A stretch of DNA of 64,000 nucleotides, from assembly GCA_944320555.1 (NCBI GenBank), contig CALUHX010000005.1:1-64000 (forward strand). The letters run 5' to 3'. This document shows, one piece after another, positions 52,321 through 61,263 of the stretch. Source of the stretch: an uncultured Butyricimonas sp. Its GTDB lineage: Bacteria > Bacteroidota > Bacteroidia > Bacteroidales > Marinifilaceae. A program made the translations under genes and the position numbers. The notes under the pieces were generated by a model, which was given only the letters and a program-made list of their open reading frames with translations, did not search any database and was not told the DNA's origin. The first letter of the stretch is position 1, and each line of letters opens with the position of its first letter.

Positions 52321-52488
52321 GGCTCGCTCGTTTGTTTGATTTTCGCCGCAAGTTTACCACCGTTTCCCGGTGGTTTCCAAGAAAGTGTGCAACGACTGCG
52401 CGCTTCCGTGCAACCGCCGCGCTCCTTTTTTGACGGCTGACGCCTTTCCCCCAATTTTGCCCTTGTTATCACGATTCAAACGAGTTTT

Positions 52489-52953
52489 ATGAAGAAAGCG
52501 GACATTGAAAAGAAGAAGTCGCTGGGGAGGGCGTTGTACCTCTCCGGCATGGAGCAGACGGAGATCGCCGACAAGGTCGGCGTCTCCCGGGTCACGGTCT
52601 CCAAATGGTGCGCCGCCGAGGGGTGGAAGGAGGCCCGGGCCGCGAAGAACATCACCCGCCCGGAACTGGTCAACAAGCTGCTGCTGACCATCGACAGGCT
52701 CATCGAGCAGGTGAACGCCTCCGACGACGCGGAGTTGCTCGCCGGGCTCGGCGACAAGCTCGCCAAGCTTTCGTCGGTCATCGAGAAGCTCGACAAGAAG
52801 GCCAACGTCGTCGACGCCATCGAGGTGTTCATGGCCTTCTCCAAATGGCTGGAGTACCGTTCCCAGACCGATCCCGCCGTCACCCCCGAGCTGATGCGCG
52901 TCATCAACAAGTACCAGGACATGTACATCACGGAACAAATGGGCATTAAATGA
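52489..52953 (+). CDS. Terminase small subunit-like HTH protein
   Basis: 154 residues. The N-terminal HTH (LSGMEQTEIADKVGVSRVTV) is followed by a helical part (LLAGLGDKLAKLSSVIEKLD). Adjacent to the large terminase, 2 bases apart. Recognises phage DNA for packaging; in Mu-like phages the equivalent is gp27/DUF1804. Confidence 0.8.
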   Translation: MKKADIEKKKSLGRALYLSGMEQTEIADKVGVSRVTVSKWCAAEGWKEARAAKNITRPELVNKLLLTIDRLIEQVNASDDAELLAGLGDKLAKLSSVIEKLDKKANVVDAIEVFMAFSKWLEYRSQTDPAVTPELMRVINKYQDMYITEQMGIK

Positions 52954-52954
52954 C

Positions 52955-54517
52955 ATGGCGACGACAACGGAAAAACAACGGGCCTACCTCGAATGGAGGG
53001 AACTGTGCAAGCGGGTGCAGGCGTTCACCGACGTCTCCGTCCTCGCTCCGGAGACGCCCGCCCAGAAGGACAGGCGCGTCAGGCGGTTGCAAAAGGACTA
53101 CGCCGCCTTCTGCGAGTTTTATTTCCCCCATTTCCTGCAGTTGCGGGACAAGGCGACGGGAGAGGTGGTCCGTACCATACACAACGCCCCCTTCCACAAC
53201 GCCGCCGCCATGAAGGTGAAGAACACCCCGAACCTGAAGGCGGTGTTCAAATGGCCGAGGGGACACGCAAAGTCCACCCACTTCGACATTTTCATGCCGT
53301 TATGGCTGATGTTCCAGCCCAAGCGGCTGATCAATTTCATGGTCGTGGTCGGGAAGAGCGAGGACAGCGCCGTCCGCCTGCTCTCCGACATCCAGGCGGA
53401 ACTGGAATACAACCAGCGGATCAAGGCCGATTTCGGGGAGCAGAAGTCCGTCGGCGACTGGCAGGAGGGCGAGTTCAAGACGCAAAACGGGGTGAAGTTC
53501 CTCGCCTGCGGACGCGGGCAGTCGCCCCGGGGACTCCGGGAGCGGGAGGCGCGTCCGGACTACATCGTCATCGACGACCTCGACGACGACGAGTTGTGCC
53601 GGAACGAGAAACGGGTCAACGACCTCACCGACTGGGTGAGGGAGGCCCTCTTCGGCGCGCTCGACGTGGGGCGCGGCCGCTTCATCATGATGGGCAACCT
53701 GATCTCCAAGACTTCCGTCCTGGCCAACATCGCCGCGACCAAAGGGGTGCACGTCTCGGAGGTCAAGGCGGTGGACGCCGACGGCAATCCCGTCTGGAAG
53801 GAGAAATGGACGAAAGAGGAGGCGCAGGAATACCGCGACTTCGTGGGCTACCGGGCTTGGGAAAAGGAGATGATGCACAACCCCATCAAGGACGGCTCCA
53901 TCTTCCGCCACGAGTGGATCCGCTTCAAGAAGGTGCTGCCGCTTGAAAGGTACGAGCAGCTTGTCTGCTACACCGACCCCTCGTTCAAATCCACCACGGC
54001 CAACGACTACAAGGCGTCGCGCCTGTGGGGTAAAACCGGCTCGGAACTCCACCTTGTCGACTGCTACGTCCGCCAGGACACCGTGACCGGCATGGTGCGG
54101 TGGCTCTATGACCTGTACGAGCGCACACGCGACAAGGCTGCCGTCCTTTTCTTCATGGAGGCCAACTTCATGCAGGACATCATCCTCGACGAGTTCGCCG
54201 AGGAGGGCAAACGCCGCGGCTACCAGCTGCCCGTCATGCCGGACACCCGCAAGAAGCCCGACAAGCTCCAGCGCATCGAGGCGGTCTCCCCGCTTTGGGA
54301 GCGCGGGTTCGTCTTCTACAACGAGGCGTTGAAAGGCACTCCGGACATGCAGGTGGGAATCGAACAGACGCTCGCCCTGGAGCACGGCAGCCGTGTCCAT
54401 GACGACGCGCCCGACGCCGACGAGGGGGCGATATGGATTCTCCAAAAGCACACAAGACAACAGATTTACAAACCGAGGATAGGACTCAGGCGCCATTCCT
54501 CAAAAAACAGTTGGTGA
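52955..54517 (+). CDS. Terminase large subunit (Mu gp28-like)
   Basis: 520 residues. An ATPase domain with Walker-A-like KWPRGHAKST near residue 105 and Walker B YIVIDDLDDDE near residue 205, then a nuclease domain with CYTDPSFKSTTANDY and late acidic residues (HDDAPDADEG). It packages DNA by the headful mechanism in Mu-type phages, taking host flanks. Confidence 0.92.
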   Translation: MATTTEKQRAYLEWRELCKRVQAFTDVSVLAPETPAQKDRRVRRLQKDYAAFCEFYFPHFLQLRDKATGEVVRTIHNAPFHNAAAMKVKNTPNLKAVFKWPRGHAKSTHFDIFMPLWLMFQPKRLINFMVVVGKSEDSAVRLLSDIQAELEYNQRIKADFGEQKSVGDWQEGEFKTQNGVKFLACGRGQSPRGLREREARPDYIVIDDLDDDELCRNEKRVNDLTDWVREALFGALDVGRGRFIMMGNLISKTSVLANIAATKGVHVSEVKAVDADGNPVWKEKWTKEEAQEYRDFVGYRAWEKEMMHNPIKDGSIFRHEWIRFKKVLPLERYEQLVCYTDPSFKSTTANDYKASRLWGKTGSELHLVDCYVRQDTVTGMVRWLYDLYERTRDKAAVLFFMEANFMQDIILDEFAEEGKRRGYQLPVMPDTRKKPDKLQRIEAVSPLWERGFVFYNEALKGTPDMQVGIEQTLALEHGSRVHDDAPDADEGAIWILQKHTRQQIYKPRIGLRRHSSKNSW

Positions 54518-54518
54518 C

Positions 54519-54749
54519 ATGTTCAAGATATTCAAACAATGGATGTTCGCCCGGCGTTACAAGCGGGCCGTGAAAAAAGCCGTGGAACTGAGCAAAACGT
54601 TCGAAATGCGGTTTTACGTGATTTGCCTCAACGGCAAGTTATGGGTGGTTTCCAAACAAGCGATCGAGTTGCTGGTCGCCCGGCGGCGTTTCCGCAAAGG
54701 CGCGACGGTGCGGGACATCGAGAAAAAGGCGTTGTTCGTGACCAAGTAG
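54519..54749 (+). CDS. Small basic phage protein
   Basis: 76 residues, MFKIFKQWMFARRYKRAVKK. Starts one base after the terminase stop. Strongly basic with MRFYVICLNGKLWVVSKQAI. No family recognised; may bind DNA during packaging, which is speculation. Confidence 0.6.
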   Translation: MFKIFKQWMFARRYKRAVKKAVELSKTFEMRFYVICLNGKLWVVSKQAIELLVARRRFRKGATVRDIEKKALFVTK

Positions 54750-54762
54750 GAAGGAGGACGGC

Positions 54763-55182
54763 ATGTTTGTGACGGACGAGGACTACAAGGTCGTGATCGG
54801 CGACACGGCGCTCAAGGTGATTTCCCAGGTCAGCGCCGAGAACAGGGCGAACGCCGAGGCGGAAGCCCGGGAAGAGATGGCGGGCTACCTGCGGCCCAAG
54901 TATGACTGCGAGGCCGTGTTCTCCGCCGGGGGAGAGGCGAGAAACCGGCTCGTGGTCATGTACTGCTGCGACATCGCCCTTTACCACATGGCGGCATCCC
55001 TGCCGCAGAAGATGGGCATGGAGATACGCAAGGAGCGTTACGAGAGGGCCGTCAAGTGGCTGGAGGGGGTGCAGGCCGGGAAAATCATCCCGGACTTGCC
55101 CGCCGCCCTGGACGACGAGGGACAGACTGTAAGCGGCGCGCTCCGCTACGGCTGTCAGAAAAAACAACATTATAACTGGTAG
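54763..55182 (+). CDS. Mu gp36-like head-tail connector (DUF1320)
   Basis: 139 residues, MFVTDEDYKVVIGDTALKVI. All-helical with NAEAEAREEMAGYLRPKYD and MYCCDIALYHMAASLPQKM, the typical DUF1320 pattern. Usually with portal and MuF in Mu-like phages. Confidence 0.82.
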   Translation: MFVTDEDYKVVIGDTALKVISQVSAENRANAEAEAREEMAGYLRPKYDCEAVFSAGGEARNRLVVMYCCDIALYHMAASLPQKMGMEIRKERYERAVKWLEGVQAGKIIPDLPAALDDEGQTVSGALRYGCQKKQHYNW

Positions 55183-55186
55183 GCTT

Positions 55187-56542
55187 ATGGGAAAGAACAA
55201 CAAAGAAATGTCCGGAAAGAAACCGGGCGCGGGGATGAAGGAGACGCTCCGCACGCCCTACGGAAACCTCAATTTGGCGAGACCCGCCGACAGGAAAAAG
55301 GCGCGGAAGATGGTCGTCGAGCTTCAGCGGGCGACAGACGCCCTGACCCGAAAGGACATCCAGGACTGGCGTCACGCCTGGCAACTGGCCATCAACGTGG
55401 ACTATCCGAACCGGAAGCCGCTGTATGACATTTACAGGGACGTGGACGCGGACCTGCACCTCTCCGGGTGCGTCGAGCAACGGAAAGGTTTTGTCATGTC
55501 CCGCTCGTTCAAGATTGTCGGCACCGACGGGAAAGAGGCGGAGGAGGCCGCCCACTATTTCAACCAGGCATGGTTCCGCCAGCTGATGAAACTGTCGCTC
55601 GATTCGGTCTATTGGGGCCACTCGCTCATCGAGCTGGGCGACCTCGTGACGGACGGCGACGGCTGCGTCTGCTACGACGGGGTAAAGCTCATCCCGCGCA
55701 AGCACGTCATACCGGAATACGGGAGGGTGGTCGCCGACCTTGGGCAAGATTGGACCACGGGTGTCGAGTACAGGAAGCCTCCCTTCTCCGACTGGCTCAT
55801 CGAGGCGGGACAGCCGGACGACCTTGGCCTGTATCTCAAGGCGGCCACGCAGACCATACCAAAAAAGAACGCACTGGCCTTCTGGGACACTTTCGCCGAG
55901 ATCTTCGGGATGCCCATGCGCATCGCCAAGACGACCACCCGGGACGAGAAGGAACTGGCCAAAATGGAAAAAATGATGGACGAGATGGGGGCGTGCCTGT
56001 GGGGCGTGTTCCAGGAGGGCACGGAAATCGAGGTGGTGGAAAGCACCAAGGGCGACGCTTTCAACGTGTACGACAAACGGGTGGACAGGGCGAATTCCGA
56101 GCTCTCGAAGCTCGTCATCGGGCAGACCATGACCATCGAGGACGGCTCCAGCCTTTCCCAGTCGCAGACGCACCTCGAGGTTTTCGAGAACCTCGTGGAA
56201 AGCGACCGCGTCATGCTGGCCGACATCGTGAACAACCAGCTCATCCCCCGCATGGCCCGCCACGGTTTCCCCGTCAAGGGGCTCCGCTTCGCGTGGGACG
56301 ACTCCGTGGACTACACGCCCGAGCAGCAGGTGGCCTTCGAGACCATGGTCGCCGACCGCTACGAGGTCGACCCGAAGTATTTCGCCGAGAAGTACAACAT
56401 GCCCGTCGGCGAGCGGCGCAACACGTCCATGCAGGAGCCCGAAAACGGGGAGGACGAATCCTCCGAAGAAAAGAAAAACGTCTCGAAAAACGCCCCGGAC
56501 GCGGCCAAAAGGCAAAACAACGCCCGCCCTTTTTTCGACTGA
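55187..56542 (+). CDS. Portal protein (Mu gp29-like, DUF935)
   Basis: 451 residues. Characteristic stretches: CVEQRKGFVMSRSFKIVGTD, KNALAFWDTFAEIFGMPMRI and SQSQTHLEVFENLVESDRVM. Forms the dodecameric DNA gate at the head vertex. Immediately before the MuF-like gene. Confidence 0.92.
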   Translation: MGKNNKEMSGKKPGAGMKETLRTPYGNLNLARPADRKKARKMVVELQRATDALTRKDIQDWRHAWQLAINVDYPNRKPLYDIYRDVDADLHLSGCVEQRKGFVMSRSFKIVGTDGKEAEEAAHYFNQAWFRQLMKLSLDSVYWGHSLIELGDLVTDGDGCVCYDGVKLIPRKHVIPEYGRVVADLGQDWTTGVEYRKPPFSDWLIEAGQPDDLGLYLKAATQTIPKKNALAFWDTFAEIFGMPMRIAKTTTRDEKELAKMEKMMDEMGACLWGVFQEGTEIEVVESTKGDAFNVYDKRVDRANSELSKLVIGQTMTIEDGSSLSQSQTHLEVFENLVESDRVMLADIVNNQLIPRMARHGFPVKGLRFAWDDSVDYTPEQQVAFETMVADRYEVDPKYFAEKYNMPVGERRNTSMQEPENGEDESSEEKKNVSKNAPDAAKRQNNARPFFD

Positions 56543-56604
56543 GCCCCGATGACTACTCGGGGCTCCACCGACGCTACGCCTCCGTCCTTGGAGACAGCCT
56601 CTCC

Positions 56605-57879
56605 ATGGCCGCCGACGATCCGCTCGATCCGGAAACCCGGGAACAGCTGGAGGCCGCCTTCAGGAAGATGATGCGGGCGCTTTTCGAGGAGAAGGGCGCA
56701 TTCCTCCGTGTTGAGATTTTGGAAGAGCCCGCCGCGCAAGAGTTCATCGAGTCCCACGCCGCCGCGCTGGACGCCTCGTTCCAACAGGTGGAGATGTCGG
56801 ACATCATGCGGAAAAGGCTCCGGGAGTCCGATTACGTCTTCTCCGGCATGAAGGCCTTCCACGAACTGAACCAGGCCTTCCCCTCCCTCCTGGATGAGAA
56901 CGGCGATAGAAAATCGTTCGAACGCTTTCTGAAAGACGTTCGATCCATCGACGACACCTACAACAAGAACTACCTCCGCGCGGAATACAATTTCGTCCAT
57001 GCCTCCGCCGCGATGGCCGCCAGGTGGGAGCGGTTCGCCGAGGACGCGGACCGCTACCTGCTCCAGTACCGCACGGTCGCCGACTCCAAGGTCCGGCCGG
57101 AACACGCAGCCCTCCACGGTGTCACGCTTCCCTTTTCCGACCCTTTGTGGAACGAAATTTTTCCGCCGAACGGGTGGAACTGCCGCTGTTCCGTCGTTCA
57201 AGTGCCTAAGTCCAAATATGCCGCCACGCCCCACGACGAGGCTGTGGAACGGGCCGAAACGGCCATGGCGAAGGATTCCCTCCGCATGTTCCGCTTCAAT
57301 CCAGGAAAAGAAGGAAAGGCGGTTCCCGACTACAACCCTTACACGGTTTCCCGCTGCCGCGATTGCGACATCGCCAAGGGTGAAATCAAGCTCGCCCGTG
57401 TCGTTCCACCGGACAACGAACTGTGCGCCGCCTGCCAACTGCTAAGGGCGGCTTTGCGTCAACGGAAATCAAAACAAGCGACGCGGCAAGAGTTCCAAAA
57501 ACTGGCGCAAAAACTCAAGGATTGGGCGGAGCAAAATCTGGACACGGTAGAATTGCGTCATTCGGCTCAAGCTCCAAACACGGCAAAAAGGAGTTATGTC
57601 GCCAGCAACGATGGGTACAGCATCGGGGTGGGGAAAACCTTCTTCAGCGAGGTCATGGCGAAAAACAAACGGAACGCCGATTTGCCGGATATTGCGGAAG
57701 CCGCCACGCATTTCCAGGAATGGATTCCCTTAGCCGTGAGGACAAGCGTGGAAAACGGGAGGCATCACGATTTCGATTTCTCTGTTTACCGCACGTCTTG
57801 GAATGGACGCGGCATCGTGTTCAAATGCAAAATGACAGACGGGGAACTATTGTATAACATGACTTTTGACGACAAATGA
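56605..57879 (+). CDS. MuF-like head morphogenesis protein with C-terminal accessory domain
   Basis: 424 residues from ATG 56605. Coding similarity seems to begin earlier (FRLSPDDYSGLHRRYASVLG from about 56527), so a non-ATG start overlapping the portal stop is possible. The MuF core is at residues 50-270 (VHASAAMAARWERFAEDADR ... NGWNCRCSVVQVPKSK, with the conserved NCRC). The last 100 residues (NDGYSIGVGKTFFSEVMAKN ... YRTSWNGRGIVFKCKMTDGE) form a separate domain of the kind attached to MuF proteins as effectors or polyvalent domains (LPD/PBECR-like). That part is uncertain. Confidence 0.75.
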   Translation: MAADDPLDPETREQLEAAFRKMMRALFEEKGAFLRVEILEEPAAQEFIESHAAALDASFQQVEMSDIMRKRLRESDYVFSGMKAFHELNQAFPSLLDENGDRKSFERFLKDVRSIDDTYNKNYLRAEYNFVHASAAMAARWERFAEDADRYLLQYRTVADSKVRPEHAALHGVTLPFSDPLWNEIFPPNGWNCRCSVVQVPKSKYAATPHDEAVERAETAMAKDSLRMFRFNPGKEGKAVPDYNPYTVSRCRDCDIAKGEIKLARVVPPDNELCAACQLLRAALRQRKSKQATRQEFQKLAQKLKDWAEQNLDTVELRHSAQAPNTAKRSYVASNDGYSIGVGKTFFSEVMAKNKRNADLPDIAEAATHFQEWIPLAVRTSVENGRHHDFDFSVYRTSWNGRGIVFKCKMTDGELLYNMTFDDK

Positions 57880-58165
57880 ATAAAGAACGATGTCATACCC
57901 GAAGCCTGCGTCCTGGCGGACCGACATGTGAGTAACCCGTCGTTCTTCACCACAAAGATACGAATTATTTTCTTACAAGCAACCATGAATAAAAAAGAAA
58001 GAAAACAACGGGAAAAACGGTTTGATTCCTACTTCTTAGCCGTGTATTTGGCCAACGAGTGCCGCCAACGAGACCAAAAAAACTCAACAGCCCGAACACC
58101 GCCTTCCCGCTCCCCCGCAAAAAAAAGGCGGCCCTTAATGAGCCGCCCCCTGTCAATCCTAAATT
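57880..58165. other. Convergent intergenic region with hairpins, no certain gene
   Basis: AAGAACGA (57885-57892) and TCGTTCTT (about 57938-57945) bracket a possible structured element with an inner ATGTC/GACAT pair. A plus-strand frame from 57985 (MNKKERKQREKRFDSYFLAV) looks peptide-like but has no stop before the terminator. I do not call it. Confidence 0.4.
58118..58152 (-). terminator. Terminator for the minus-strand early/middle operon
   Basis: GGCGGC...GCCGCC stem around 58129-58145. On the minus strand it is followed by eight T residues. Confidence 0.75.
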
Positions 58166-58609
58166 TCAAAGCCTCTTCCTCGCCACGCACTGGTAGATTT
58201 CGACGTTCTCCACCAGCTCCTCGTGGTTGTGGTTCGTCTGGCTCTCCGCCAGGTCGAAGCCCAGAAAGGTCTCGCCTTTCGCGCAGGCCAACGCCAGGTG
58301 GATGTCCTCCAGCAGGTCGAACACCCCCAGCGACTCCTCCAACGCCGCGTCGTCCCCGTCCGCGCCGCCCGCCCAGTCCGTCACCACGTGCAGCCGCACC
58401 TCCGGCTCCGACCGGTACTCCAGCCCATCCACGAGGGCGCCCCACCGGATCGGGGCGAACTCCACGAACACCGCCGGGCGCGCCCAGCTCTCCTCCTGCT
58501 CCACAAACTCCACGTTGTGGTTCCACAAATCCACGTGCCGGATCGCCTCCAGCCCCCTCAACCGCTCCCGTATCATCTGATATGCCTCTTTCCTAAAACT
58601 CTTTCCCAT
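58166..58609 (-). CDS. Mu gp37-like tail completion protein
   Basis: 147 residues, MGKSFRKEAYQMIRERLRGL. The pattern VFVEFAPIRW ... VRLHVVTDWAG ... VFDLLEDIHLAL is typical of the gp37/tail-terminator family (DUF1834-like). Follows the gpG-like gene by 11 bases. Confidence 0.65.
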   Translation of the reverse strand: MGKSFRKEAYQMIRERLRGLEAIRHVDLWNHNVEFVEQEESWARPAVFVEFAPIRWGALVDGLEYRSEPEVRLHVVTDWAGGADGDDAALEESLGVFDLLEDIHLALACAKGETFLGFDLAESQTNHNHEELVENVEIYQCVARKRL

Positions 58610-58620
58610 AATTCTAAATT

Positions 58621-59172
58621 CTAAATTTTCAATTCTAAATTCTCAAAGTATTCCGTCAGGTTCCGCTCGATCGTCTCCCGCACGATCTTCTCCACCTCCG
58701 GCGACACCCCCAGGAACCGCCGCCTCGGGATCCGGATCGAAGTGCCCGCCTTTTTCAAGGCCATGTGTTTCCAGAACTCCGCCTCGCTCCCCAGCTGCCG
58801 GTTCCGCTTGTCGTTCCGAAGGCCGCCGTCTTTCTTCCGCCCGAACGCCCCCGTGGCCTCGTAGTATTTGCGCCAAAAGAACCGTTTCATTCTCGGCGTC
58901 ACCACGATCTCCCCGCCGTCGTTGTGGATGGCGGCGTAGGGAAGGTCGGTGTAAAAGACGATGCTTGTCTCCGTGGTCCGGCTCCGGACGCTCCGGCGGA
59001 GAGCCCCGGTGTCCACCAGTGTCGCCCCGCCGGGACGGAGAGGGCTCCGCCGCCGTTGCCACGTCTCGCTGAAGAAGGCCTGCCGCTCGAAGTTCTTGTC
59101 GAACTCGTCCGACAGTTCCACCCGCAGGTCCCGCAGGATGTTCCGGATGATGTTCCGCGCGTCTTTATTCAT
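58621..59172 (-). CDS. Phage virion morphogenesis protein (Mu gpG/Phage_tail_S type)
   Basis: 183 residues from MNKDARNIIRNILRDLRVEL (59181 also possible). Conserved TLVDTGALRRSV and YAAIHNDGGEIVV motifs identify the family. Joins head and tail. Overlaps the end of the small gene upstream by eight bases. Confidence 0.9.
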   Translation of the reverse strand: MNKDARNIIRNILRDLRVELSDEFDKNFERQAFFSETWQRRRSPLRPGGATLVDTGALRRSVRSRTTETSIVFYTDLPYAAIHNDGGEIVVTPRMKRFFWRKYYEATGAFGRKKDGGLRNDKRNRQLGSEAEFWKHMALKKAGTSIRIPRRRFLGVSPEVEKIVRETIERNLTEYFENLELKI

Positions 59173-59410
59173 CGGTGTCAAAGTTCAAGTACAACTGGGT
59201 GTCCTCCGGCAATTCGTTCTTCGGGTCGGCGGACGCTTTCAGGATGTTGTAAAAGGTGCGCTCGCTGACACCGTACACCGGATACACGTGCCGCCGCCAG
59301 ATCTCCCGGTTCGGGATGCCAAGCTGGCTGTACCGGTCGTATATCCGGTTGATGTCGGCCACCCGCTTCTGGTAGCTCACGCCCTTCCGTTTCCCGTGCC
59401 GCTTCCCCAT
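59165..59410 (-). CDS. Small basic phage protein, HTH-like
   Basis: 81 residues, MGKRHGKRKGVSYQKRVADI. The stretch YPVYGVSERTFYNILKASA resembles a helix-turn-helix. No family recognised. Confidence 0.55.
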   Translation of the reverse strand: MGKRHGKRKGVSYQKRVADINRIYDRYSQLGIPNREIWRRHVYPVYGVSERTFYNILKASADPKNELPEDTQLYLNFDTDE

Positions 59411-59416
59411 GCCCGC

Positions 59417-59650
59417 TCATTTTTCCAGTTTTGCCTCCCGGGGTTTGTACGGGCGGATGTCCAGCGTCATCTCGCAGCCCACCGTCACCCGCCCGCTGCC
59501 CTCGCACTGCGGACACGTCTCCTCTTCGGCGTCCATTCTCTTTCCCCCTAACAGCCGGGAGCGACGCTCCACCGCCTTCCACACTTTGCCCGTGCCGTGG
59601 CACGCGCGGCACAAGGCGATCTTCGGCTCTTTCTTCACTTCTTTTTTCAT
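59417..59650 (-). CDS. Small zinc-ribbon-like protein (DnaJ-type CxxCxGxG)
   Basis: 77 residues. CRACHGTGKVW and CPQCEGSGRV form two CxxCxGxG motifs, the zinc centre of DnaJ-like proteins, without a J domain. Possibly a regulator or scaffold in the early operon. Confidence 0.65.
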   Translation of the reverse strand: MKKEVKKEPKIALCRACHGTGKVWKAVERRSRLLGGKRMDAEEETCPQCEGSGRVTVGCEMTLDIRPYKPREAKLEK

Positions 59651-59668
59651 AACTCGTCGTTTTTAAGG

Positions 59669-60334
59669 TTAAGATTCCGTCATTCCAAGGGGCACGGGCT
59701 TCCACGCCCCGTTTTCGCCCCGCACCTCCGCGCGGATGAATTGTTTGCTCACTTCCGGCTGGTAGCTCTCCTCGATGACGCGCACGCCCTCCAGGAACTG
59801 GCGGTCGCCCGTATCCTCCGCGATCTTCCGCAGCTGCACGATGCGGCTCGCCTTCAGCGTGCCCTTCGCGTCACGGCTCAGCAACTTCAGCACCATGCTC
59901 ACCAGCGCGCGGGTCTTCTCGTCTTTCGCCAGCCCCGTGATGTAGTCCTTCACGATGGCGATGCCCTCCTCCACCGTGTCGCGGTATCCGTCCGTCACGT
60001 ACACGCCCAGCGTGATACGTTTGTCCCCCGCGCTGTTGGTGAAGGTGTGGCTCCGCTGGTTGTCCCGCAGTTTGGTTTTGAACAGGTCGCCCTTCAGTTC
60101 GAGGATGGCCTTGAAGTTGTCCAGCACCTTTTGTTTGCACGCCTTGATCTCGTCGCTGACGCCCAGCAACACCGGGATGCTCCGCTCGATCTCCTCGTCC
60201 ACCATCCGCTTGTACTCCTCCCGCTCGGCTTTCGCCCGCTCCTCGGCCTCTTTCAGGGCTTTCGCCCGGCGGTAGGCCTCGAATTCCGCCTTCTCGTCCG
60301 CCGTCATGACGACGGTCTCTTTGTTTTCTTCCAT
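59669..60334 (-). CDS. DUF3164 family phage protein
   Basis: 221 residues from MEENKETVVMTADEKAEFEA. The ATG at 60334 is chosen over 60406, which runs through the previous gene. A coiled N-terminal half (EERAKAEREEYKRMVDEEIE) and the conserved RITLGVYVTDGYRDTVEEGI segment match the DUF3164 proteins common in Mu-like early regions. Function unknown. Confidence 0.82.
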   Translation of the reverse strand: MEENKETVVMTADEKAEFEAYRRAKALKEAEERAKAEREEYKRMVDEEIERSIPVLLGVSDEIKACKQKVLDNFKAILELKGDLFKTKLRDNQRSHTFTNSAGDKRITLGVYVTDGYRDTVEEGIAIVKDYITGLAKDEKTRALVSMVLKLLSRDAKGTLKASRIVQLRKIAEDTGDRQFLEGVRVIEESYQPEVSKQFIRAEVRGENGAWKPVPLGMTES

Positions 60335-60353
60335 GGTATTCGTTTTTGGTTTG

Positions 60354-60557
60354 TCAATAGGTTTCCTCCTCGTCGTAGTCCTGCATCTCCGGCTCGTCGT
60401 CCACAAGCAGGGCCTCGCTCCGGGCGTAGGCCCCGTCGGCCAGCTCCCCGAAGAACTCGGCCGCTTCCGTCCGTCCCAGGTCGGCGGCGGCCTCCTCGAT
60501 TTCTCGCTGGACGCGCTCCAGCAGGCGTTCTGTCTGTCTTTCCATTTCGCTCAGCAT
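60354..60557 (-). CDS. Small acidic phage protein
   Basis: 67 residues from MLSEMERQTERLLERVQREI (60590 also possible). Helical then acidic (DDEPEMQDYDEEETY). Overlaps the GemA-like gene end. No family recognised. Confidence 0.5.
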   Translation of the reverse strand: MLSEMERQTERLLERVQREIEEAAADLGRTEAAEFFGELADGAYARSEALLVDDEPEMQDYDEEETY

Positions 60558-61024
60558 TTGGGGGCGTCCGGGTCGATATGTATAAGCCACAGTCCCGCCG
60601 CCGGTGTTTCACGTTGTTTTTCCTTCCTGGGCTTCAGCCCGCCGTTGCGCTCGATGGCCCGCAGCTTAACGCTCAACGCGTCCAGCTCGTCCAGGCTGAT
60701 CCGGGCGAACGGCTTGCCCGCTATCCGGGGGTCTTCGCAAAAGTCGTTGACCCGCTGCCAGTCCGTGGTGTCCACGCCGAGGCGCTGCATCAGCCGCAGG
60801 CACACCGAACGTTTCTTACGCCGCTCCGCGTCGGTTCCCGCCAGCCGCTCCAGCGAGTCGCAGCAGGCCTCGTACTCCGCCCTCGTCATCTCCCGGAGGC
60901 TGTCCGTCCGGTTGCCCGTGTGCTCCAGCACGAGGGTCTTTTTCAAGTCCTCCCGGTCGCCATCCCACGGCAGCCGGTTGAACGTCATGTAAAAACGGGC
61001 AAAATTTCTCACTTCCTGTCTCAT
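60551..61024 (-). CDS. GemA/gp16-like early protein
   Basis: 157 residues, MRQEVRNFARFYMTFNRLPW. The pattern LKKTLVLEHTGNRTDSLREM plus TRAEYEACCDSLERL resembles the Mu GemA/gp16 family (DUF1018-like), thought to modulate host replication and transcription. Distant, so medium certainty. Confidence 0.55.
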   Translation of the reverse strand: MRQEVRNFARFYMTFNRLPWDGDREDLKKTLVLEHTGNRTDSLREMTRAEYEACCDSLERLAGTDAERRKKRSVCLRLMQRLGVDTTDWQRVNDFCEDPRIAGKPFARISLDELDALSVKLRAIERNGGLKPRKEKQRETPAAGLWLIHIDPDAPKC

Positions 61025-61260
61025 GGCTCTTGCTTTACTTTGTTTTTGACTGAAAGGATGGCGACGCTCATCACCATAAGTTTTACGGCTTGGCTGTTTT
61101 CTTCAAACAAATCGATATTTGCGGCCACCGGATCTGCGACCATGGCTTTCCATATCTCTTCCGTTTCCTCCGTTTGCTTTTGGCCCGCCAAAAAGAGGTA
61201 GGCGTCATACTCGGAACGCCCGAATTCAAAAACGACTTTTGCTTTCTGTTCTTCCATCAT
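61021..61260 (-). CDS. Small early phage protein
   Basis: 79 residues, MMEEQKAKVVFEFGRSEYDA. Overlaps the next gene by four bases. C-terminal hydrophobic helix (AVKLMVMSVAILSV) may contact the membrane. No family recognised. Confidence 0.55.
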   Translation of the reverse strand: MMEEQKAKVVFEFGRSEYDAYLFLAGQKQTEETEEIWKAMVADPVAANIDLFEENSQAVKLMVMSVAILSVKNKVKQEP

Positions 61261-61263
61261 GGT

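Noticed and set aside
57985..58130. Short plus-strand peptide frame MNKKERKQREKRFDSYFLAV
   Set aside because: No stop before the terminator hairpin and runs into the antisense of gp37-like gene; insufficient support.
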